Source of the DNA: Oscheius dolichura
Lineage: Eukaryota > Nematoda > Chromadorea > Rhabditida > Rhabditidae
Length of the DNA stretch: 64,000 nucleotides
Direction of reading: 5' to 3'
Assembly: GCA_932521035.1 (NCBI GenBank)
Contig: OW051493.1
Coordinates: 6,262,001 to 6,326,000 of the forward strand
The stretch's first letter is position 1; every line of letters begins with the position of its first letter. The notes beneath the pieces were generated by a model that worked only from the letters and a program-made list of their open reading frames with translations, was not told where the DNA came from and searched no databases. A program made the translations under genes and the position numbers. Below, piece by piece: positions 56,634 through 64,000 of the stretch.

Positions 56634-59600
56634 ATGCTTTGTCAGCTGTACTGTACTCTGTTAGTAGCCAGTCTCATTACAGGTAATGACATTTGTTCTT
56701 TTCCAGCTATCTATGCTCTTCCAGCACAGACCCAGCCTTGCCAGGACAGTTCCTTTTGTCGAAATGGAGGCACATGCCTGATAAATAGCGGTGAGTCGAT
56801 CACCGGGGAGGAATGTCGTCATATGTTATCCCACCACGGCAAATACTCTTCCTTGAGCACCGGGTGCCAGTCTCAAAAATCGAATGCGAGCAAAGTAGAA
56901 GGGGAGACACACCCTTCCGCTGAACACATTTCTCACGGGGAACCAGCCGAAAAGGATAAGTCCGTTTGTAGTGAGCCCGGCGGCCAAGCGCTGTCACGAC
57001 GATGAGGTCTTCAACTCGGATTCTTGTTTCTCCTTCGTCCGGACGCCTCTCCGATGGAACGACGTCAGTCTGCCCCTTCTCCCCACCCGTCCTCCTTCAG
57101 GCTGCCAGTGCTTGTGTCGACCGGGGCGGCTCTCTAGCCCTTCCACAAAAGGACGACGATCAAAGATTCCTCGCCAGTTATATTCAGGGAATAATTGCCG
57201 CCGGCCTCAATTTAGGTCTGCCATATATTTTCCGAGTCACTAGAAAACGCGAAATTTGCAGATCGAACGACGTCGGGGGCTTGGCTCGCCGTCCGGTCGA
57301 AAGCGAACGGATCCTTCCCCGCCTGGGTGTCGTACCCGGGATCGTATCTCGTGAACAATTTGTATTGGAAGTCTGGGGAACCGAACCTCTACCCCGACTG
57401 GAACGGTAGCCCGTCGCTTCGAGACCTATCTCCGTTTCAGATGTTTGTGTGACTCTCCAGAGCGACACCCTCTACTTTCAATGGGAAACACGGACCTGCG
57501 AGACCCTAAATTTTGGTGTCTGCCAGCGGAACCTCAACTCAACAGACGGTGGGTTCAGTTCTCCGAAGACCACCAGTATCTTCAGGAGGCGAAGCCCTTC
57601 CCCAGTGTTCCTGTCCACCTGGCTTTGTTGGGCAACAGTGTGAGATACAGTCCAGCGGGGCCCCCTCAGACTCGTCCTCCCTCCAGCAGGTCGTCTGCGC
57701 CTCCCAGTCGCTGTCCTTCTCCTGTCCCAACGGTGGTACCATCGTCGTCGACTACGCCTCCTACGGAGTGGTGACTTCGGAACCATCTCCTATTCATCCC
57801 CAGTCCAGACCGGCTACCGCTGTTCCGCCTCCTCCTCTACGGGCAACCTTCCTTTGACCTGCTCCGACCCCGACTCCCTGCAAACCCTCGTCAACAGGCA
57901 GCTTCCTCCCCCGTTTGATATTCTATGCCCTCTTGTTTTAGATGTCAGGGGACGCCTTATTGTGATATTCCGGATGTCAACTCGCTCTTCCCTGAGACAC
58001 CCTGTACATCCCAAGGCGAACTCCAGCTACAGTACCGGATGCGTTGTGTTGACGGTAAGCGTTGTGGCAGACAGCCGGCCCACTCCGTTCCAGAGGTCAA
58101 GGCGACTTGTCCCTCGGGAGCATTCTACATGTCCGGACGGTGTTACTCGATCTCCTTTGACTCAAAGGGGAAGAGTCAAGTAACGCAGAAGGAGGCCTCG
58201 GAGAAGTGTCGCCTCCAGGTTGGCACCCTCCTTCCTAGACTATTCTCTTCAGGGAGGACAGCTACCCACCTCGCTGTCCCAGCTACAGGAGGACGAACTT
58301 GTACGCCAGGCCAGCCGACAGTCGAAGAGTGCTCAATTTTGGATAGGACTCATTTTGACACCGGCAGGGCCAGCGTGGAGCGACGGCAACCAGGTGTCAT
58401 ACACGTAAGTAAGCTCTGTTTACGCAAGGAATCACCCCGAGTCCGAGGGAATAGACAATTGGGCATATTACAGGCCACCAGGCTCGGATCTGTCCCAGGG
58501 GCTGGGATGCACCGTCCTCTCCGTTGAGGGAGACGGCTCCGGGAGATGGGTCTCCGCCAGCTGTGACACCACTGCCAACTACATCTGCCAGTTCGCACCC
58601 AATAGTGAGCAATCCCTTCAAGAAATTCCCTTGATATCTTCAGGTGACGACCGGCCGAAGCAGCGTGTCCCCGTCCAGGCAACAACCCCCGGCCAGGTGT
58701 TCAAAGGAAGTGGCGAGTGAGTTGTGGCATGTTTGCCCCGGGCCGCCCAGTTGACAGTTTCACTTACTTATTGAACCTATCACCCGCTCGGCACAGCCTT
58801 GATCCCTTCGATGGCGCCCGCCCTCCCCGGGGCTGACTCACTCTGCCCGACCGGTCCATTCGCCGCAGGCTGGAAGCCAAGCCAGAGACTCCCCTCATGA
58901 TCATTTGCATATTCCTAGCCCTTGTTTTCACTGCTTCCGTAGATGCCGTCAGCGATGCAAACATCAGGTTGGACAACAATTTTTAGAAATTGAAAGGGCG
59001 CCGTTCGGCGAAGAACATGGTCTTTTTCTTGGGACTAGTCGCCCCCTCCTGTGTTTTATTTGGGGCCTTGTCTCTCGAAGAAAGTGGGGTTAAAGGGACT
59101 GTCAGGGACCTTATTTGGTTACGGTAGGCGCGCCATCAAAATTTCACGAATTCATAATATTTTTACGGAATATGTCATCATAGACGTTCAGAAAATGTCA
59201 AAAAACGAAAAAGAAATTCAAAAATTCGTGTTTCGCCAATGCGCGCCAAAGACGGAGGGCGCTGGTTAGTTCAGTCGCTTCAGGACCCGCTACCGGAAAA
59301 ATGGTCCCTGACAATCCCTTTAAGAACAATAGAAGCCTCTCGTTTTGCCCTCTACCCTCTGAGGAAACTGACCATTGCCCCTACCGCGTTTCAACAAACA
59401 TCCTCGCTCCCGTCCCCCCAGTTGACCGGTCCATTTCGACAAACACCCGAAACGACGAACAAGTTTCGCCCTAGTTGTGGTATGAGCTGCTGCCGCAGGC
59501 GTTCGCTCATCTCCCATTGTGGGCGACACTTTTACACAGACAAAAGAACAAGGAAAAGAGAAAGAGACGGTTTTCAGCAATGGGGCCATTGAAGACATAT

Positions 59601-62507
59601 TCGGGCCGGCCAAATACTGCCCGGAACAGATGGCTCGCGGGGTGAGATTCCCACGGACGCGAGTTTGTACGGATGCTGTGATAGCCTGTCCCGACCCAGA
59701 GAATATTGTCGGTAAGAAACGGGTTTGGAAGAGGAGAGAGACCGCTTCAGGAACAATAGCGAGGTACTGCAACTGCCGGACGGGCCAGTGGGATCCCCCG
59801 AACACAAGCAACTGCACCCACAAATGGGTGGCCCAGGTGAGGGGATCCCTGGACAGAGGCGACCCGGCCGAGTCCGTCTCTGCCCAACTCGCCTCCAACT
59901 TAAAGTCAGTCTTTGCTAGTGTTCTCAGTTCGTTTCCTCCAGCCAGACAGTGGCGTCTCTCTTCGGAGGAGACATCCTCGGCAGCGTGTCCCTCTCCAAT
60001 GACGTCCTCTCCTTGGCCAGGAACCAGTACAGCCAGCTGACCGACAGGAATGACAGATACGCGCGTGCATCCAGCTTCACTGATGTGAGTTTCCCTGTCT
60101 CTCTTCGATAGAATTTGTTTAAGAACCTGGGCACGTCCGGGGACAATTTGCTCTCGACGGTGGTCGTCCCCGTCTGGGGCGAACTGGACGATGGCCCACG
60201 AATTGACCGAGCTTCGACGTAATTCGTAGTTATTCGCCAAACAGCAGAGAGGGTTCAGGTTGATGAGTGTTCTGGAACAGACGACCCTTCTCCTGGCCGA
60301 CTACAGTGTCAGAGGACAGACCAAATTGAACTACAACAACTGGGGTAGGACGTGGGACATCTGCTAAAAGAGAGGGTTTAGCCATGGAGGTGGAGATCAA
60401 ACAGCCGGAGGCATTCAACCCCCTGGTGGCAAGAGGGATGACACCAGTAATGCCTCCCATGGAAGACGCCGGTGGCTCGGGTGGTGACACTTTTGGGTAG
60501 GAGAAGGAGATGTCCTCTTTTGAGAAAGAACTTTAGACCACAGTCCTATGGAGATGACTCTCTGGCGCCTGTCAGTTTCGGCTTCTCCAATTCCCCCTCC
60601 ATCTCCCTGCCCTCCCTCAGCACTTTGAGTCAGTTGAGCCCCGCATCTCCAAAAACACTCCCTAATAGAATCCTCGTCGGCGGCCAGCAGTAGCAACCCC
60701 ATGGCAGTCGTGTCTCAGGCACAGTTCTCCCCGGGAGGAGGTGACAGCGCTTCTTCCTCGTCCCTCGACAGGAGTCGTCTCCACCTGGGATATTACACCT
60801 TCACCACGTTCGGCTCGATCCTTTCGACGGATCCTTCAACCGTCATCAATTCCCACGTCATCGGAGCCTCCGTAGACGATGCCACCCGCAGTCTCCAGTG
60901 GGTGTTGCTCTCCCCCTCGAACTATCCCTTCCAGACTGCCAGCTGATCAGCCCGTTACTTTCACCTTCTACCACCTTCAAAAGACCGGAGTCTCTAATCC
61001 TCGCTGCGTGTTTTGGGACCTTGAAGCCAAGTACGAATCCCCCTCTCCCGCTTGAATCCCTTTAGACAATGGAGCAGTGAGGGATGTCAGCTGTTGTCCT
61101 CCGACCGGGACTCGTCGCAATGTGCCTGTACCCACCTGACCAGTTTTGCCATCCTCATGGATGTATCTGGTCGTTTGTCCGCCACCTCTGGCTCGCCCGG
61201 CTCTGCCCTTGATGTTGTTTCGACCATCGGCTGTGCTCTGTCCATCATCTGCCTGCTCATCTGTGTCATTGTCTTCACCCTCTTCCGGTAGGCTCACTCT
61301 CCTCACAGAAAGGTCTCTCTAGATCGCTGTACAACGTGAGGAACACCATCCACCGCAACCTCTGTCTGTGCCTGCTCATAGCCGAACTGACCTTTGTCAT
61401 TGGAATTGACAGGACGGCGAGCAGAGCGGGCTGTGGCGTCGTGGCTATCCTTCTTCACTTCTTCTTTACGGCCTCCTTCTGCTGGATGTTGCTGGAAGGC
61501 TACCAGCTGTACATGATGCTAATCCAAGTGTTCGAGCCCTCGAAGACCAGACTCCTCCTCTACTACATCTTCTGCTATGGCTTCCCCGCCGTCCTGGTGG
61601 CCGTCACCGCTGGAGTTGCGTGGGACAATTACGGGACAGACACTTAGTAAGCTGGAGACAGATTCGAGCAGAGAGAGGTCTATTCAGCTGCTGGATCAAC
61701 ACGGCCACCCCGACCATCTGGGCTTTTGTGGTGCCCGTGATCATTGTAATCATAGCCAACATCGCCTTTCTCTTCATCGCCCTGAGAGTGGTCCTCTCTG
61801 TCAAAAGCAGGGATCGGACCACTTCGGACAGAGTCGTCGGCTGGTTGAAGGTCTGGTCTCACTCATTCCCCTATAAGAGAGGCCAATTTAGGGCTCGGCC
61901 ATGTTGCTCTGCCTGCTCGGTATCACCTGGGTCTTTGGGTTCTTGACGGCCGTCAAGGGTGGAACGGGTACGGTCTTCGCTTGGATCTTCACCGTCCTCA
62001 ACTGTACCCAGGGGGTGTTCATCTTCGTCCTCCATGTCCTGTTGAACGAGAAAGTGCGTCTGGTGGTGATTAGATGGATCAGGACGGGTGTCTGTTGTCT
62101 TCCGGAGACCAGCTCAGCCTACAACAGCCGGTACTTGAGATTAGAGAGGGTGTGACCAGTTGGCTATCTAGGTCCTATCTCAGCAGTAGACAGAGGATTC
62201 TCAATATGGTCAAGGCCCAGCAGATTAGTCGAAGTGCCCCCAGCACGGCCAGCACTGACGATAAAGACAAGCAGCTGACCCCTACCAGTCGGTTCCATCC
62301 CCACTTTTATGTGGCAGTCCAATTATAGGCAAGACAAGCGAGTGGCTGAGACAGATCTCCCTCTATCAGGATGCGGGGATTAGCAGCGGCAGTTCAAATG
62401 AAGGAGATGGACTCAGCTGCTCGTCTGATCCAAGGCACGGCCCCCTCTACCCGCACAAAGATTTTTCAGGGGTTCGCAAGAGGTCGAAGTCAATGCAGAG
62501 CCAGTGA
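56634..62507 (+). CDS. Latrophilin-type adhesion GPCR with added C-type lectin and EGF domains
   Basis: Cell-surface adhesion receptor. After a signal peptide ([12 protein letters not shown]) the exons encode an EGF fragment (FCRNGGTCL), C-type lectin 1 ([39 protein letters not shown]), an EGF end ([13 protein letters not shown]), a galactose-binding SUEL domain ([40 protein letters not shown]), C-type lectin 2 ([39 protein letters not shown]), a hormone-receptor motif ([26 protein letters not shown]), a GAIN domain, a GPS ([16 protein letters not shown]; predicted cleavage after Leu at 61138) and seven membrane helices. The tail is Ser-rich. One SUEL intron uses a GC donor. The EGF/lectin modules are additional to the standard latrophilin set. 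The last intron, near 62505, could move the stop slightly. Confidence 0.88.
59090..59323. mobile_element. MITE with TTAA ends in an intron of the adhesion GPCR
   Basis: A 234-bp segment begins TTAAAGGGACTGTCAGGGACC and ends with its near-perfect complement (GGTCCCTGACAATCCCTTTAA). TTAA at both ends is the target site used by piggyBac-type transposons. The interior has no coding capacity. It lies within a GPCR intron of about 800 nt, between the second lectin and hormone-receptor exons. Confidence 0.75.
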
Positions 62508-62637
62508 GAATGGCTCCGGTGAAACGGAAAAAGTTCCCGTTGGAGATCGGTGAACAGGAGCGTCGCGTGACGATTCGCAACGGGATTGATAGATTCTAAC
62601 TAATTAGACTAAGGGAAAATACAATGACGGGTACTGT

Positions 62638-62643
62638 AATAAA
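62638..62643 (+). terminator. Polyadenylation signal of the adhesion GPCR
   Basis: AATAAA about 130 nt after the predicted stop and 4 nt before the stop codon of the convergent ABCG gene, so the two 3' ends meet or overlap. Confidence 0.5.
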
Positions 62644-62646
62644 TAT

Positions 62647-64000
62647 TTACTCTTTCTTGTTTTTTTCTGTTCTTATAGAGGGGGCGACACAGCAGGTGAG
62701 GAAGACGGCGACGGCCGTCCAGATCAAAATGACACAGAAGGCGGCGGCGATGCTGGTGACGGAGAGCGGCGACGACTGGTAGCCGAAGAAGTGCAACAGC
62801 TGAGATCCTTTGACCTTTGTGCAGTAGGTCACGCCGAATATCGGCACCTGAAGAGTACTTTAATAAATGGGAGGAGGACACAAACATCTCCGATCTTCTT
62901 CTTCAAAATTTGACGTCGCTCACAGCCAACGAGGAGGTCTGACAGTCCCTGGGGGAGATCGACGACTGTAGCAAAGAGGGAGTAATCTGGGATACAGTTG
63001 TATAGATTGTGGAATGCTCACTGAGGAATTGTTGCTGGAGAAGTATTTCGGAGACCCAGTAAGATGGCGAGAGGATGGCGAGGAGGTTGAATATCCGGGG
63101 CTGGTCGTCCATAGAAAGAGCCAGGCCAGAGAGGAGGAAGAGGAGGGTCAGGATTAGATCTGTGGAGGAGAATAAGAGTAGAAGGAGCCATACTCACATA
63201 TAAAGAGGAGGGAAGACTTTGCGGATTGGAAGAAGAAGGAGGAGAAATTGGATAGCTGTCGGACGAGGGAGTAGAAGACGACTAGGGGCAGATAGAAGGA
63301 GAGGAGCCGGGACACGTCGTAGGGGGAGAAGGTAAACTCTGAAGGGGAAGTTCTCCTCCTCCCCGCGCTCGGGCTACCTGTGAGCAGGAAGATTGGTAGG
63401 TAGAGAAGAAGTGAGCAGAGGAAAGTCACAGCCGTATTGAACACCATGACAACGGTCAGGAAGACCACCGACCCGTAGAAGCCATCCTCCCGGCCGCGTA
63501 GGAGATGCTCCTTCTCGTGGTGGGCTGAACATTCCCGTCGCCCCGGATAGCTAGAAACAAACCTTGTCTGACCCAGAAACAGGAAAGAGGAATGAGCGAG
63601 AAGTAGACGAGAGAGGCTACGAGTCCCTCTCGATCGTCGGCGGTCGTCCTTCGATTTTCAGGAAACGCGGGGTAGAGCAAACAGAGGAACAGGGACACCA
63701 AGAGGGTCAGACACGCCTCCTTGACTACTGGGAACGGGTTGTTTACCGTCTCCAACCAGCAGCTCCTACAGTTTATTGTATGTTCTCTATCAAATAATCT
63801 TACTTGAAAAGAACGAGTGTTGCCTTGAATATGCCACAGGACGGGGCAGCGGGAGCTTGTTGTGAGAGGGCAGGCGACGGCAAGGGCTTCTGCCGTTGGG
63901 CCCAGTGGGTACAGAGACAGGATATCCGCCTTAGGGATTCGCGAGAAGCCTCCTCGGAGAGATGGTCATGGGTGGCCAGGTCAACTGGAGAGAAGCAGAT
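62647..64000 (-). CDS. ABCG5-like ABC transporter, C-terminal half (partial)
   Basis: Membrane half of an ABCG half-transporter; the family exports sterols and other lipids. Reading inward from the right edge: VDLATHDHLSEEASRESLRR (the linker after the nucleotide-binding domain), SCWLETVNNPFPVVKEACLT, RGREDGFYGSVVFLTVVMVF, SPYDVSRLLSFYLPLVVFYS, DLILTLLFLLSGLALSM with QPRIFNLLAILSPSYWVSEI, and a last helix (FCVILIWTAVAVFLTCCVAP) ending RTEKNKKE. The VDL linker and the REDGFYG block before TM2 resemble ABCG5. The ATP-binding domain lies beyond the window. ABCG5 usually works with ABCG8, so a partner gene may be nearby. Confidence 0.75.

Noticed and set aside
59320-60240. Long minus-strand open frame (306 codons)
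   Set aside because: It is the antisense of the hormone-receptor and GAIN exons of the adhesion GPCR, which fit the family on the plus strand.
1-64000. CRISPR arrays, rRNA genes or bacterial operons
   Set aside because: No regularly spaced repeats, rRNA motifs or ribosome-binding-site patterns were seen.

Overview
The window reads as nuclear DNA from a small, very compact protostome animal genome. Evidence for an animal is the set of metazoan families: a Pax/eyegone homeobox gene, an ERG/FLI-type ETS factor, a nicotinic-type Cys-loop receptor, K2P potassium channels, an adhesion GPCR, an allatostatin-C-like peptide, TEX2 and folliculin. Genes are broken by many introns, most only about 34-45 nt long. 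Intergenic gaps are often 40-350 bp. I cannot name the species.

Layout. 1-212: start of a flavin monooxygenase gene (- strand, cut by the window edge). 800-5230: GLDC (+), with a 785-bp foldback transposon in one intron. 5868-9120: a swiprosin/EFHD gene (+) with alternative first exons. 9216-12908: an acyl-CoA ligase and a Spinster transporter (both -, 104 bp apart). 13013-13779: a small secreted protein (-), followed by about 3.4 kb without recognisable genes. 17188-18246: an allatostatin-C-like neuropeptide precursor (+). 18312-19745: eyegone (-). 20451-29038: a run of five - strand genes (dienelactone hydrolase, nicotinic-type receptor subunit, an unrecognised Ser/Arg-rich protein, carotenoid oxygenase, 7TM receptor). 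29730-32316: ERG/FLI-like ETS factor (-).

34551-37009: a two-pore potassium channel whose reading frame continues into two fibronectin type III domains (+); this is the most unusual gene seen. 37072-43292: ATG4, a PXYLP1-like phosphatase and an OFD1-like coiled-coil gene (all -, gaps under 200 bp). From about 43.8 to 56.4 kb the DNA is clearly AT-richer. It carries TEX2 (-) and folliculin (+) head to head around a gap with two CACGTG boxes. 56634-62507: a latrophilin-type adhesion GPCR with C-type lectin and EGF modules added (+). 62647-64000: the C-terminal half of an ABCG5-like transporter (-, cut by the window edge).

There is no single pathway. Several genes touch lysosome/autophagy and lipid biology (ATG4, FLCN, TEX2, Spinster, ABCG, acyl-CoA ligase), and several touch neural signalling (peptide, receptor subunit, K2P, GPCRs). 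Exon structures were worked out by eye from splice signals, reading frame and remembered family sequence, so gene spans are firmer than individual exon edges.
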